Part shown: positions 52,251-61,590 of the stretch, piece after piece
Position numbering within the stretch: position 1 is the stretch's first letter
How the letters are laid out: every line of letters starts with the position of its first letter
Source of the DNA: Vulcanimicrobiota bacterium
GTDB lineage: Bacteria; Vulcanimicrobiota; Xenobia; Xenobiales; JADMJV01
NCBI GenBank assembly: GCA_017307785.1
Contig: JAFKGI010000003.1
Location: 242,298-306,297, forward strand
Direction of reading: 5' to 3'
Length of the DNA: 64,000 bases
The notes under the pieces: generated by a model
What the model saw: the letters and a program-made list of their open reading frames with translations, nothing else
Told to the model about the DNA's origin: nothing
The model's database searches: none
Made by a program: the position numbers and the translations under genes

Positions 52251-53700
52251 CCAGGTACTCGCCCAGGTGCTGCTGCGGAACCTGAGCCCGTGGAGCCACG
52301 AAAGGCTTGGGTTCCTTGAGGGGCCGAGAGCCGAACGTCTCTCGATATTCGCTGTCGATGCGAGCCATGAATTTGTCGTAGACGCCCTTCTCGCGCATCA
52401 CGGCGGCCGTTTCTTTTTCAAGACCGCCCATCATTCCCAGCAAGCTCGGATGAGTGCCGTCAGTAGTTTTCATGGCCGAGAAGGCCTCGCCGTCGTTGCT
52501 GCCCGACTCACCGCCGCCCAGCGGCCCTTGCATACGCGGGGCAGTCAGCATGTTGTGCAACCAGGCCAGGCCGAAGTTTCCGGGACCCACCTTCTGGGAG
52601 AACTCCAACAGCAACGGGAAGCAGCCGTAGACGGCAAAGGTATCGTTGGATTTCACGGGCTGGGTGCCGATGCCCTCAATGCCGCAGTCCGACAGGTAAC
52701 CTCCGCGTGGGCCGTTGGTGGAAGTGGCCAGACCGGGGTAGCCACGCTCGACGGCGTTGTTGACGCGCACTTCTTCGCGGATGCGGTGCAGATTCTGATA
52801 GCCCTGGTGGTCGCGGAAGGGAAGGAACAGGTAGGCCCATGACTCGTGGGCCGAGCCCCAGAACCCCTGCCAGGTGGTGCCGTGCTTGCTCTCCACCCGC
52901 TTCATTTTGATGTCGTCCCAGATCTTGTCCGAGGCGCCCGGGGGCAGATCTTTGCCAAACAGGGTCAGGTAGTGAATGAGCATGCAGCCTTCGTGGACGC
53001 CGTGTTCGCCGGTCATGAAAGCGCCACGATGAAGCGCTTCATAGCCGTTCTCGGTAATGCGCACGTCGCCACGACACGCCACTCCACGCGGGTCATAGAA
53101 AACCTTGGTGACGTTGTCCATGAGTTGCTGATTATAGGCCTGGTACTTACTCGCCAGTTGCTCTGCACCGGCTTCCTTCAAAGCTTTTTCGGCCGTGAGC
53201 ATGGTCCACATCCACTCGCCGTTGTCGAGCCCGGGAATCTTGCCCTGCCAATCGGGGGTCGCTTCGATCTTGCCACCATTGATGAAATACCAGGGTAGAA
53301 AGCCAGCGTAGCGCGGATTCTCCCGCTGGAACTCCTGGTAAGCGCCCATCTTCTGGTCGAGCAACTTGAGGGCTTCTTCTTTGGCCCTGGCGGCATCGCC
53401 GCGACCCACTACTTGAACCGCCTTCTCGTCGCCCTGCAGAGCTTTGATGCACAGGCCCAGGTCCAGGCACTCCTTGGAGGGCGCACTCCAGTTGCGTACG
53501 CCGGCCACCTTGCCGGTCTGGGCATCCAGGTTCAAGCCGTCGTAAACGATGCCACTGCGCGGGTCGTGGCACTGCTCGAAATAATCCGCCTCGCCTTTCA
53601 GGAACTCGTCCTGAAAAGACTGAGCCTTGGCCGCGTCGTTGAGGATTTCCGCCGTTGTGTATTTCTTGGCGAAGCAGAAGGTCGGGTTCTGAATAATCAC
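52243..53700 (-). CDS. Putative (alpha/alpha)6-barrel glycosidase-like protein, leaderless
   Basis: 485 residues. Aromatic- and acid-rich motifs recall the GH144/glucoamylase-like group: DPRSGIVYDGLN, FLPWYFINGGKIEATPDW, DNGEWMWTMLTAEKAL, and GGYLSDCGIEGIGTQ. The catalytic acid cannot be assigned with confidence. No signal peptide is seen. The start is a GTG directly after an in-frame stop, so the protein cannot be much longer. Gene order gives no sugar pathway. Confidence 0.6.
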   Translation of the reverse strand: MIIQNPTFCFAKKYTTAEILNDAAKAQSFQDEFLKGEADYFEQCHDPRSGIVYDGLNLDAQTGKVAGVRNWSAPSKECLDLGLCIKALQGDEKAVQVVGRGDAARAKEEALKLLDQKMGAYQEFQRENPRYAGFLPWYFINGGKIEATPDWQGKIPGLDNGEWMWTMLTAEKALKEAGAEQLASKYQAYNQQLMDNVTKVFYDPRGVACRGDVRITENGYEALHRGAFMTGEHGVHEGCMLIHYLTLFGKDLPPGASDKIWDDIKMKRVESKHGTTWQGFWGSAHESWAYLFLPFRDHQGYQNLHRIREEVRVNNAVERGYPGLATSTNGPRGGYLSDCGIEGIGTQPVKSNDTFAVYGCFPLLLEFSQKVGPGNFGLAWLHNMLTAPRMQGPLGGGESGSNDGEAFSAMKTTDGTHPSLLGMMGGLEKETAAVMREKGVYDKFMARIDSEYRETFGSRPLKEPKPFVAPRAQVPQQHLGEYLVK

Positions 53701-53993
53701 AACATAATTCTAAGCCTTTGCAACCTTGCGGAAGTTACATCCAGTTGAACGTCTCTGCGTTCCGCCGTGGTCTGTGTCCGAAGGGGGAGGTGGAAAAGTG
53801 GAAAGTGGGAGAGAGCGGAGCTCGGTTGCTTCTCTAAGGTGAGTCGAACCCAGGCCAGACCGAACCTGAAAAGCGAGATACGCCAGGCTCTCCCCCGCTT
53901 ACCCGGTTTCCCATCTTTCCCTTCGGACGTTAGCTTCCGCGAAACGGAAAAGGCCCGTCCGAGGACGGGCCTTTTCACGAAGGCTTGCCGGTT
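53701..53993. other. Intergenic region without a convincing gene
   Basis: About 290 bases. The only open frame (minus, 53697-53978) has no ribosome binding site or family features. A terminator lies at its right end; otherwise I see nothing. Confidence 0.6.
53948..53975 (-). terminator. Rho-independent terminator
   Basis: The stem AGGCCCGTCC/GGACGGGCCT, flanked by A and T tracts, lies 18 bases past the stop of the deiminase-like gene. Confidence 0.88.
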
Positions 53994-55412
53994 CTAGGCG
54001 GCGGGGGGGGTTTGGGGATCGGTGACTTTGCGGTCGAGCACGTTGCTGATGCAGCGGATGGCGCCGCGCCAGCTGGTGAGGGCGGGCAGAGTCAGCGGAA
54101 TCACTTCGAAGCCCTGTTTTTCATAGGTCTGCTTGGCGATACCATCCAGCACGGGCAGGTCGTAGGTGGGCAGGAACACGCGGCGCACCTTGCTGCCGTC
54201 GTCGCGGGTGTAAGATTCCATGAGGCAGTTGTTGTAGGTCACCCAGCTTCGGCCGGGAGGGCCCTGCAGGTAAGGCAGACGGTCGATCATGTAGCCCTCG
54301 TCGGCCACTTTCTTGGCGTTCACGTCGAAGTTGTGCTGCAAGTCGGGCTCGGTGACGGTGCTCTCCTGAACCAGTTCGCCCAGAGTGTCGTTGTTGGCCG
54401 GTAGTCCCAGCGCCGCGTTCAGACGGGCATTGTGGTCGGCGCGCTCTTCGATGGTCATGTTGTTGACGGCGGCCACCGCGATGGAGGGGTCACCGACCAG
54501 GATTTTGTCGGAGTCGATGGGCGTCATACCCATGTCCATGTGGAAGGTTGCCGGCTTCTCCACGATGGGCGTGGACGGGTCGTCACCGCCGATGATGGTG
54601 ACCTTGTGGCCATACTTCTCTTCGAAGAGATTGAGAGCGCGCGAGAGGTACATCTCTTGCTGCGGCAGATCTTCGCCGCCGCTCTTGAACAGGTTGGTCT
54701 GGAACTTGAAGTCCGGGCTCTTCACCTGACCGTCGGCGTAGTCAAGGCGCAGGCTTTTGTCGAAAGGCGTCAGCGGGCTGCGCTTGCCTTCAGCGGCCTG
54801 GTCGGCTTCATACATACGCTTGGCGGTCAAATAGAGGCTGGAGTACCCGAGGAAGGTTTCGTGAGGATTAGAAACTTCGTCGCCGCCATCGGTCTGCAGG
54901 CGCTTGTCGCCATCGAAGCCCAGGCCGGGAACGCTGGCGGCGATGCGGGGCGGCAGCAGTTCGTCGTCGCCGTGCGGGCGCATGGTGGTCTGACCCAGCA
55001 GGGTGTTGCCGCCGCCGACGTTGCCCAGACCGACCATCTGGTCACGGGCCCACATGGTGATGTTCAGGTCATCGGCTACCTGCAGATTGAAGCGCTCGGG
55101 GTTGGGGATGTCTTCGCGCTTGAGCAGGTCCTTGACGCCCTGGCGGTCTTTCTCGTTCTCCAATGTGATGGTGAAGTTCACGTCCGAGTCCATGTTCTTG
55201 AAAAGCTTGGTCCAGGCGCCTTCCACTTCTTTGCGGATCTGCGGCGTGGCGTTGCCATCGAGCTGCAAGACCAGGTGCTGAATCTTACCGGTCGAGTCGG
55301 GGTGCACAAAAGTGTCGGCGGGAGCAGGAGCCTGCTGCTCCTTGGCGGCCGCAGGGCGTACCGGGCGGTTGAGAGAGCGAGTGGTGTTAGCGGCGAGGGT
55401 GCTGATAGCCAT
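53994..55412 (-). CDS. Putative pentein-fold (peptidyl-arginine or agmatine deiminase-like) protein
   Basis: 472 residues. The guanidine-modifying fold is suggested by the order of active-site motifs: TMWARDQMVG (Asp124), FHMDMG (His291-x-Asp293), and near the C terminus WRGAIRCISN (Cys454), which parallels the GNIHCITQ nucleophile of agmatine deiminase. Asn-rich YNNCLMES and LPTYDLPVLDG recall deiminase substrate loops. Residues 1-40 are disordered, Ala/Pro/Gln-rich, with no leader. The family hydrolyses a guanidino group, turning arginine into citrulline in free or protein-bound form. The substrate is unknown; a protein target would make it an effector-like enzyme. Confidence 0.75.
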   Translation of the reverse strand: MAISTLAANTTRSLNRPVRPAAAKEQQAPAPADTFVHPDSTGKIQHLVLQLDGNATPQIRKEVEGAWTKLFKNMDSDVNFTITLENEKDRQGVKDLLKREDIPNPERFNLQVADDLNITMWARDQMVGLGNVGGGNTLLGQTTMRPHGDDELLPPRIAASVPGLGFDGDKRLQTDGGDEVSNPHETFLGYSSLYLTAKRMYEADQAAEGKRSPLTPFDKSLRLDYADGQVKSPDFKFQTNLFKSGGEDLPQQEMYLSRALNLFEEKYGHKVTIIGGDDPSTPIVEKPATFHMDMGMTPIDSDKILVGDPSIAVAAVNNMTIEERADHNARLNAALGLPANNDTLGELVQESTVTEPDLQHNFDVNAKKVADEGYMIDRLPYLQGPPGRSWVTYNNCLMESYTRDDGSKVRRVFLPTYDLPVLDGIAKQTYEKQGFEVIPLTLPALTSWRGAIRCISNVLDRKVTDPQTPPAA

Positions 55413-55478
55413 CTTGTTAGGTTGTCCCCAATCTGTAGTTGCTTACAGTTTAAAGAAACCTGAAACGACTCTTGTTAC

Positions 55479-55500
55479 AAAAAAGTAGCCCCTCGGCTAT
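55479..55500 (-). terminator. Terminator of the dipeptidase gene
   Basis: Read on the minus strand, the short stem ATAGCC/GGCTAC with a GAGG loop includes the stop codon and is followed by six T residues. Confidence 0.65.
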
Positions 55501-56144
55501 TTCTGCAAAGCATCCAACTCATCGAACGAATAGTCGAGCAGCGGGAAATTCTTCCAACCCTTATAGTCAAAGTGCCACCACTCGTGAGGCAACACTTGAA
55601 AACCCTCCGACTCCATGACTCGGCGCAGAAAGTCGCGGTTTTTATGGGACTGAGCAGTGCCGCCCGCATAGTTAAAGGCAGCGCGCGGCGAAAACTCGTC
55701 ATAGGCCGAGGTCATTTCCAGGGGCCGGCCGGTCTTCAAGCTCATGAGGGTCAGGTCCACCGCTCCGCCACGGTTGTGCTTGGAACCCTTAGCCGGGTCG
55801 GCCACAAACTTGTGATTTTCAGGCGGCGTGTCGTCCCACATCTTCTTGGTGATGCGCCAGGGTCGATAGCCATCAAAAACCAGCAGCGACAGATCATGTT
55901 CGGCCAGGCGGGCTTGCACTCGCTTGAGCGACTCGGCCACCTCGCGCCGGCAGAAAATGCGGGCCTGCGGGTAGAGCACCTTTTTCATGAAGTTGTTGCT
56001 GGTGGCGTAGCGTACCTGCAGATGGACGGTCGGTACGACCCGGTTGAGTTCCACCAGTTGAGCAGCTCCTTCGGGATCTGGGGCCGGCTGGGCCCAAAGG
56101 CCTGCGGACGTCAACCAGATGAGGGCCAGTATCTTTTTATGCAC
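55497..56144 (-). CDS. ddpX: Exported D-Ala-D-Ala dipeptidase (VanX/DdpX family)
   Basis: 215 residues with a signal peptide (1-18). The zinc ligands are His123 and Asp130 in SKHNRGGAVDLTL and His191 in EWWHFDY, with catalytic base Glu188 and Arg94 in DGYRPW. It cleaves D-Ala-D-Ala released from wall precursors. As no vanA/vanH genes are nearby and it has a leader, a wall-recycling or nutrient role is more likely than vancomycin resistance. The GTG start overlaps the upstream GT87 gene by 8 bases. Confidence 0.93.
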   Translation of the reverse strand: MHKKILALIWLTSAGLWAQPAPDPEGAAQLVELNRVVPTVHLQVRYATSNNFMKKVLYPQARIFCRREVAESLKRVQARLAEHDLSLLVFDGYRPWRITKKMWDDTPPENHKFVADPAKGSKHNRGGAVDLTLMSLKTGRPLEMTSAYDEFSPRAAFNYAGGTAQSHKNRDFLRRVMESEGFQVLPHEWWHFDYKGWKNFPLLDYSFDELDALQK

Positions 56145-57354
56145 CAGGAGTCTCTCTTTCCTCGTCGTTCCAACCAGCGGCGACGATACAAAAACACGAA
56201 CATACCATCAAGATGAAGATCATTCCAGACTCGGCAGCCCTGAAGTGGAGATAGGCAAACACCCTGTCGATCATGATTTCTCCATCCAGTAGCAAGAGAG
56301 TGGCCAGAGAACTCGCCCCCAGCCAATCCCAATAACCTTTTCGGCGGGTCGTTCTCTCCAGTAGCGCGATGAGAGGAAAGATCAGAACGACGCGGTGATG
56401 AGGCCAGCTCCAAGGAGCCAGGATGCAGGCACAGATCAGGTAAAGCCCGTACTGCAAAGCGCGGGGAAACCTGGGCTTGCGGTGGTGCAAGACCGCCAGT
56501 CCGGCGACCAGCAGCACTCCCAGGACTCCGTGCAGCAAGCGAGTCGTCGCCAGGTCCAGACCACAGCAGTAGGTAAGCCAGCCGGTCAGCGATTGATTGA
56601 CACGGTTCGGCTGATAACCCAGGGCTTTCAGAGCGCGAAACAAGTAGGGGTAACTGGAAACCCCCCACAGGCAGGCAGCCATCAAGCACGGCAGGCAGTA
56701 GCCCAGGAAGAACCCGAAGACACTTTTCCAAAGCTTGCGTGAGAGGAAGTAAAGAATCAGAAAGGCCGGCCAGGCTTTCACCAGGGCTGAGGCTCCCAAG
56801 ACCGCCCCGGCCAGAAGAGGCTGGTTTCTGCGAGACAGCAGATAGGCCAGGGAGACGAGAGCAGCGATGGCAAAACCAACCTGACCCAGGGCCAGACAAT
56901 CGATTCCCGCCCCGGTATAGATAGAGAAGACTCCCAGGCCGATTCCGGCCACAGCCCCCAAAGGTCGCTGGCGAAAGAGTTGCTGACCGAGCCAGGCGGT
57001 GATCAGCAAGTAGGAGAGCAAGGTGACCGCTGTAAAGGCCAGGTAGGCATCATCGAAAGAAAGCCCGCTGAGCGGCAACATAAACACGTAGAATCCAGGG
57101 AAGTAGCTGTTGGTCATGTGCCAGCGTCCCTGACTCAGCTGGGTGGCCAGTGCCTCGTATTCTTCTCCCGAATAAATATCGCGAATGCCAAGCTTCAGGG
57201 CCAAGATTCCAGAGTAAAAGTGCATGAAGTCGAATCCATGAGGAACTCTGGGCAACACGATGTCGATACCGATAAAGGAATAGAAAGCCAGCGACAGCAC
57301 CACGGCGAGAAAGAGGAGCACGTTGCGCTGGGCGCTATCTTGCAAAATTCTCAC
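56137..57354 (-). CDS. GT87-type (DUF2029) polyprenol-linked glycosyltransferase
   Basis: 405 residues with about ten membrane helices. The family region VPHGFDFMHFYSGILAL (Asp/His in the first outside loop), NSYFPGFYVFMLPLSGLS and PWSWPHHRVVLIFPL are typical. Such enzymes move mannose or arabinose from a lipid carrier on the outer face of the membrane. It is followed immediately by the dipeptidase in the same transcript. GTG start. Confidence 0.85.
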   Translation of the reverse strand: MRILQDSAQRNVLLFLAVVLSLAFYSFIGIDIVLPRVPHGFDFMHFYSGILALKLGIRDIYSGEEYEALATQLSQGRWHMTNSYFPGFYVFMLPLSGLSFDDAYLAFTAVTLLSYLLITAWLGQQLFRQRPLGAVAGIGLGVFSIYTGAGIDCLALGQVGFAIAALVSLAYLLSRRNQPLLAGAVLGASALVKAWPAFLILYFLSRKLWKSVFGFFLGYCLPCLMAACLWGVSSYPYLFRALKALGYQPNRVNQSLTGWLTYCCGLDLATTRLLHGVLGVLLVAGLAVLHHRKPRFPRALQYGLYLICACILAPWSWPHHRVVLIFPLIALLERTTRRKGYWDWLGASSLATLLLLDGEIMIDRVFAYLHFRAAESGMIFILMVCSCFCIVAAGWNDEERETPGA

Positions 57355-57467
57355 CGTCCGGCTCTCGGCACGCGCTGCATCCCGGGCACTACGACCCTTG
57401 ACAGATGCTCTCCTTGGCTCTACCCTGCAGGCTGTTTTACTTCGCCCATCGGAAAGGTACGCGTTCT

Positions 57468-58157
57468 TTGCTGGCTGATTTTTTTGAACCTGGAGATGAA
57501 TCTGTCTACCGACTGCTGGACGGACTCACTCTTCCCTGGGAGCCGCTCCACGGCTTGAAGGCTTTCGTGCGCGCCTATCTAGCTGAGCACGGAACCCATC
57601 GCCCGGCCGATCTGCCCGAAGGCGTGATCATTCAGGGGGATGTCCACATTCAGGACGGCGCCAAGATCGAGCCAGGCGTCTTCATCGCCGGCCCCACCGT
57701 GATCATGGCGGGTGCCGAGTTGCGTTTCGGCGCCTACGTGCGCGGCGACGTCTTCGCCGCCGAGAAGTCGCTGATCGGCCACGACACCGAAGTCAAACAC
57801 TCGCTGCTGCTGCCTGGAGCCAAGGCCGCCCACTTCGCCTATCTGGGAGATTCGATTCTGGGTCGCGGAGTCAATCTGGGCGCCGGCACCAAGCTGGCCA
57901 ACGTGCGCGTGGACATGGGCAAGACCAGCGTAAAAGTAAAAGTTGACGGAACCATCCACGATAGTGGGTTGCGCAAGTTTGGCGCTATCTTAGGTGATAG
58001 CGTCAGTCTCGGCTGCAACAGCGTGACCAATCCTGGCACTCTGGTGGGGAAACATTCGCTGGCCTACGCGCTATCGAGTTTGGCCGGCTACTATCCGGCG
58101 CATAGTGTCATCAAACATAAGCAAAATCAGATCGTAGTGCGCAGGCACCAAAGTTAG
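57468..58157 (+). CDS. Left-handed beta-helix acyltransferase (GlmU/LpxA-like)
   Basis: 229 residues. Residues 40-180 are hexapeptide repeats ([20 protein letters not shown]), with [20 protein letters not shown] at the C-terminal end. It is the acyltransferase half typical of bifunctional nucleotidyltransferase-acyltransferases, alone. The start at TTG 57468, after GGAAAGG, seems better than the ATG at 57405, whose extra 21 residues look non-coding. It lies just before typA. Confidence 0.85.
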   Translation: MLADFFEPGDESVYRLLDGLTLPWEPLHGLKAFVRAYLAEHGTHRPADLPEGVIIQGDVHIQDGAKIEPGVFIAGPTVIMAGAELRFGAYVRGDVFAAEKSLIGHDTEVKHSLLLPGAKAAHFAYLGDSILGRGVNLGAGTKLANVRVDMGKTSVKVKVDGTIHDSGLRKFGAILGDSVSLGCNSVTNPGTLVGKHSLAYALSSLAGYYPAHSVIKHKQNQIVVRRHQS

Positions 58158-58164
58158 GACCCTC

Positions 58165-60003
58165 ATGTCGACCCATCTCCGCAATATCGCCATCATCGCC
58201 CACATTGACCACGGCAAGACCACCCTGGTGGACGCCTTGCTCCGCCAATCCGGCGTCTTCCGCCAGAATCAGGAGATGACCGAGCGAGTGATGGACTCCA
58301 ACGATTTGGAGCGCGAGCGCGGCATCACCATTCTTTCCAAGAACACCTCGATCCAGTTCGGTGAGCACACGATCAACATCGTGGACACCCCCGGTCACGC
58401 CGACTTCTCCGGTGAAGTCGAGCGCATCCTCGACATGGTGGACGGCGCCCTGTTGTTGGTGGACGCGGCCGAAGGCCCGATGGCCCAGACCCGCTTCGTG
58501 GTGCAGAAAGCTCTCCACTACGGACTGGTGCCCATCCTGGTGATCAACAAGATCGACCGCCCGGACGCCCGCGCTGAACAAGTGGTCGACGAAGTGCTCG
58601 AGCTTTTTATCGAACTGGGCGCCAACGACCAGCAGATCGACTTCCCCATCGTCTACGCTTCCGCTCGGTCGGGTATCGCCGGCCACGGCTTGAACGACGA
58701 AATGAAGAACATGCAGCCGGTTTTCGAAACCGTGGTCAAGCACGTTCCTTCGCCCAAAGGCGACCCGGACGCTCCCCTGCAGTTGATGGTCACCAGTCTG
58801 GACTATGACGACTACATCGGCCGCCTGGCCATCGGTCGTATCAAGCAAGGCACCCTGAAGGCCTCTCAGCAGATCTCCTTCGGCTCTTCGCTGGAAACGC
58901 TGAAGACGGGCCGCATCAGCCATCTCTTCCGCTTCGAAGGCCTGAAGCGCGCCCAGTCTGACCAGGCCTCGGTGGGCGACATCCTGTGTCTGGCCGGCCT
59001 GCCTCAGATCAGCCTGGGTGACACCATCACCGACAAAGAAAACCCCATCATGCTGCCGGGTCTGACCATCGACGAGCCCACCCTGGCCATGTCGTTCCAG
59101 GTTTCCGACAGCCCCAACGCCGGCAAAGAGGGCAAATATGTGACCTCGCGCCAGTTGGGCGACCGCCTACGCAAAGAAGGCGAACGCAACCCCTCGATGC
59201 GTATTGGTCAGGGCGACTCCACCGACACCTTTGAGGTCTGTGGCCGCGGCGAACTGCATCTCTCGATTCTGCTCGAGACGATGCGCCGCGAAGGCTACGA
59301 ACTGGCGGTCTCCTCGCCGCGCGTGCTGATGCGCCGCATTGACGGCGAACTGCAGGAGCCGATGGAAAACCTGACCCTGGACATTCCCGAAGAATCGATG
59401 GGAGCGGTCATGGAGCGCATGGGCGAGCGCCGCGCCGAGATGACCAATATGACGGGCAGCGGCACCGGCCGTATCCGCCTCGAGTTCTTCATTCCCATGC
59501 GCGGCCTGATCGGCTTCCGCTCGGAGTTGCTGACCCAGACCCGCGGCTACGGTATCATGAGTCACCTTTCGGCCGGCTTCGGTCCCTACAAAGGCGAGCT
59601 GGCTCCTCGCAATCGCGGCGTACTCATCGCCTCCGAGCCCGGTCCGGTGACCGCCTACGCCCTGCTGAACCTGCAGGACCGCGGCACCTTCTTCGTCGAT
59701 CCCGGCGAAGAAGTCTACATGGGCCAGATTGTCGGCGAAAACTGTCGCCCCGGCGACCTGGAAGTCAACATCTGTAAGAAGAAGGCGGTCAACAACATCC
59801 GCACTTCCAACGCCGAAGAAACCGTCAAGCTCAACGTGCCGCGCCGCATGAGCCTGGAGCAGGCCCTGGAGTACATCGCCGACGACGAACTGGTGGAAAT
59901 CACCCCCACCAAAATCCGCGTCCGCAAAGCCCTCCTCTCCCCGCACGACCGCAACCGCGTGCGCAAACAGAAGGAAAAAGAAGCCGAAGCCGTCAAAAGC
60001 TAA
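58165..60003 (+). CDS. typA: Translational GTPase TypA/BipA
   Basis: 612 residues, usual length. G1 [11 protein letters not shown]2 RGITI, G3 DTPGHADF, G4 NKIDRPDAR and the BipA-specific C-terminal domain with [16 protein letters not shown] are all present. It binds ribosomes at the EF-G site and helps assembly or stress translation. AGGA precedes the ATG. The following terminator closes the unit. Confidence 0.98.
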   Translation: MSTHLRNIAIIAHIDHGKTTLVDALLRQSGVFRQNQEMTERVMDSNDLERERGITILSKNTSIQFGEHTINIVDTPGHADFSGEVERILDMVDGALLLVDAAEGPMAQTRFVVQKALHYGLVPILVINKIDRPDARAEQVVDEVLELFIELGANDQQIDFPIVYASARSGIAGHGLNDEMKNMQPVFETVVKHVPSPKGDPDAPLQLMVTSLDYDDYIGRLAIGRIKQGTLKASQQISFGSSLETLKTGRISHLFRFEGLKRAQSDQASVGDILCLAGLPQISLGDTITDKENPIMLPGLTIDEPTLAMSFQVSDSPNAGKEGKYVTSRQLGDRLRKEGERNPSMRIGQGDSTDTFEVCGRGELHLSILLETMRREGYELAVSSPRVLMRRIDGELQEPMENLTLDIPEESMGAVMERMGERRAEMTNMTGSGTGRIRLEFFIPMRGLIGFRSELLTQTRGYGIMSHLSAGFGPYKGELAPRNRGVLIASEPGPVTAYALLNLQDRGTFFVDPGEEVYMGQIVGENCRPGDLEVNICKKKAVNNIRTSNAEETVKLNVPRRMSLEQALEYIADDELVEITPTKIRVRKALLSPHDRNRVRKQKEKEAEAVKS

Positions 60004-60025
60004 GCTTCTCGACCAACCTTTCCCG

Positions 60026-60056
60026 AAAGCCCGTCCCAACTGGGGCGGGCTTTTTC
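60026..60056 (+). terminator. Rho-independent terminator
   Basis: The stem AAAGCCCGTCCC/GGGGCGGGCTTT with five T residues, 23 bases after the typA stop. Confidence 0.92.
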
Positions 60057-60494
60057 GTGCCCACCTACCCGTGCTGCGATTGCTCGCTCCGAAAGGGGAT
60101 TGTGGAGAGAGCAACGGCAACTCGGCCCACCCGACCTCAGGTTCCAAGACTGGCGCGCGGCGCGCGCTTACGCGGTTGCCGGCTGGGGAGTTCCTAAACA
60201 GAGCCGTCTGCTGGCTGGATTTTAGGTTGGGGACTACCCCAGGACCGACCAAGACCTTTAAAAAGGCCGGGCACCCGGCTGCGTCTCTCCCGTCTCCATG
60301 CGTTCGAGTACTGAAGCCAGGCCCCGGCACCGGGCTATCAAAAAGGAAAGCGCCTGTTCGCATTGCCAAGCTCTTTCCCCCATTCCCTTTCCGGGAGCAA
60401 CAGACGCGGAGTTAACTTTCTGTTCACAATTTAGGCCCAATGGCAAGGCCCGATTAATCGCCCCGTCCTATTCTCGTGCAAAGGAAGCGAGGGC
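60057..60494. other. Gene-free region holding a direct repeat
   Basis: About 440 bases without a convincing gene. An open frame on the plus strand (60071-60415) has no family features. It contains one copy of a ~40-base direct repeat and, nearer the next gene, an AT-richer stretch (GTTAACTTTCTGTTCACAAT) that may hold the promoter of the cysteine-protease-like gene. Confidence 0.6.
60254..60296. repeat. Direct repeat copy 1
   Basis: Matches the stretch at 61539-61578 with few differences (core AAAAAGGCCGGGCACCC, then GCTGC and TCTCTCCC). It includes a small palindrome GCCGGG-CA-CCCGGC. The two copies flank the cysteine-protease-like gene. Confidence 0.8.
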
Positions 60495-60500
60495 GTGACG

Positions 60501-61511
60501 ATGGAGATTCCAAGCTGGGCGGGTAAAGTAGCAAAAGTCGCGGGTCTGGCCAGTCCGGTCACCGCCCCCATCGTCATCGGCCAGTGGGTGGCTGAGAAGG
60601 CCAAGGGCGCTCTCGGCCCCAAGACCGAAAACGCTCCTCCCGTTCAGCCTCAGGCCCCGCCGGCTCCGGTAGAAGCCCCAAAAGCGGTCCCCGTTCAGGA
60701 ACAGGCCGGCGAGATCAAGCCGAACTACACCACCGACCCGAACACCCAGACCAACGGCGGTCAAAAGCTGATGGGAGCGGACGGCAAGTGGAAGGGCGGC
60801 GAAATCCTGAACGGCCAGACCCAGATCAGCAAGGATGACCCCAGCAGCTCCTATGAGCAGGAGAAGCGTTGCGGTCCCTCCGCCGTGCTCGGGTCCCAGG
60901 TGATGAAAGGCCAGCAGGCCACCGGCGACATGGTCGGCAAACTTTCGGCCAAGGTCGCGGACCAGGAAGGCAAGGACGAACTGAACGCCATCCAAAAGCG
61001 AGTCCAGGACGGCAGCGCCACCCACGCCGACTTGAGCCGCGTGCAGCACTACATGTATCAGCAGTACCACACTCCCGGCGAGAAGCCCGGCCTCACGCCC
61101 AAACAGGTGACCCAGATGGAGTCCGACCTGACCGGCGTCAACAAGCCGATGACCATCGCCGATTACGACAACGGGGCTTCTTTCCGTAAAACCGACCCCA
61201 ACGCCGGCGTAGAAGAAAGCCCTGATCGCATGAAGGCCCGTCTGGAGAACCTGAAACCGGGACAGAGTTTCGTGCAGTTCGTCGACACCGACGGTGACAA
61301 CAAAGAAGCCAACCATTTTGTGCTGATGGGCAAGGACGCTCAGGGCCAATCCTACGCTTACGACCCCATGCCCAAGACCAACCAGCCTCAAGTCGTCTAC
61401 CAGAACCAACGCCCCCAGGCCTATGAGCAATACGCGGGCGGGTCCATGGGAATCAACGAACCAGACGGCAGCCGCGGCCAAATGATGGCCGGCGGCATCA
61501 TCCCCAACTAG
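60501..61511 (+). CDS. C39-like cysteine-protease-fold protein, leaderless
   Basis: 336 residues. An amphipathic Ala/Val-rich start and a Pro/Ala/Gln-rich linker (about 45-70) precede a papain-like module with Cys124 in EKRCGPSAVLGSQ, His272 in NHFVLMG and Asp288 in YAYDPMPK, the Cys-His-Asp order of C39-like peptidases. There is no signal peptide. GAGGG lies 7 bases before the ATG at 60501; a GTG at 60495 is also possible. The residues fit a peptidase or transglutaminase-like effector. Confidence 0.7.
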   Translation: MEIPSWAGKVAKVAGLASPVTAPIVIGQWVAEKAKGALGPKTENAPPVQPQAPPAPVEAPKAVPVQEQAGEIKPNYTTDPNTQTNGGQKLMGADGKWKGGEILNGQTQISKDDPSSSYEQEKRCGPSAVLGSQVMKGQQATGDMVGKLSAKVADQEGKDELNAIQKRVQDGSATHADLSRVQHYMYQQYHTPGEKPGLTPKQVTQMESDLTGVNKPMTIADYDNGASFRKTDPNAGVEESPDRMKARLENLKPGQSFVQFVDTDGDNKEANHFVLMGKDAQGQSYAYDPMPKTNQPQVVYQNQRPQAYEQYAGGSMGINEPDGSRGQMMAGGIIPN

Positions 61512-61538
61512 CTCGCTGCGGCTGCCTGTCCCGAGAAA

Positions 61539-61578
61539 ACCTTAAAAAGGCCGGGCACCCAGCTGCATCTCTCCCATC
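61539..61578. repeat. Direct repeat copy 2
   Basis: Partner of 60254-60296. Read on the minus strand, it forms a hairpin followed by five T residues and may act as terminator of the esterase gene ending at 61591. Confidence 0.8.
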
Positions 61579-61590
61579 CTCATCTCCAAA

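Noticed and set aside
53820..53850. GAGTCGAACCC resembling part of a tRNA
   Set aside because: No cloverleaf can be built around it.
53697..53978. Minus-strand open frame between the glycosidase-like and deiminase-like genes
   Set aside because: It begins inside a terminator, has unbalanced composition and overlaps the neighbouring start region.
55472..55480. TTGTTACAA upstream of the deiminase gene, compared with the inverted repeat at 12107
   Set aside because: Only half the motif matches, and it overlaps the dipeptidase terminator tail; too weak to call a shared operator.
55497..56144. VanX-type dipeptidase as a sign of vancomycin resistance
   Set aside because: No vanA/vanH/vanR/vanS genes nearby and the protein has a signal peptide, unlike cytoplasmic resistance VanX.
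60071..60415. Plus-strand open frame in the gap after typA
   Set aside because: No ribosome binding site and no family features; it contains the direct repeat.
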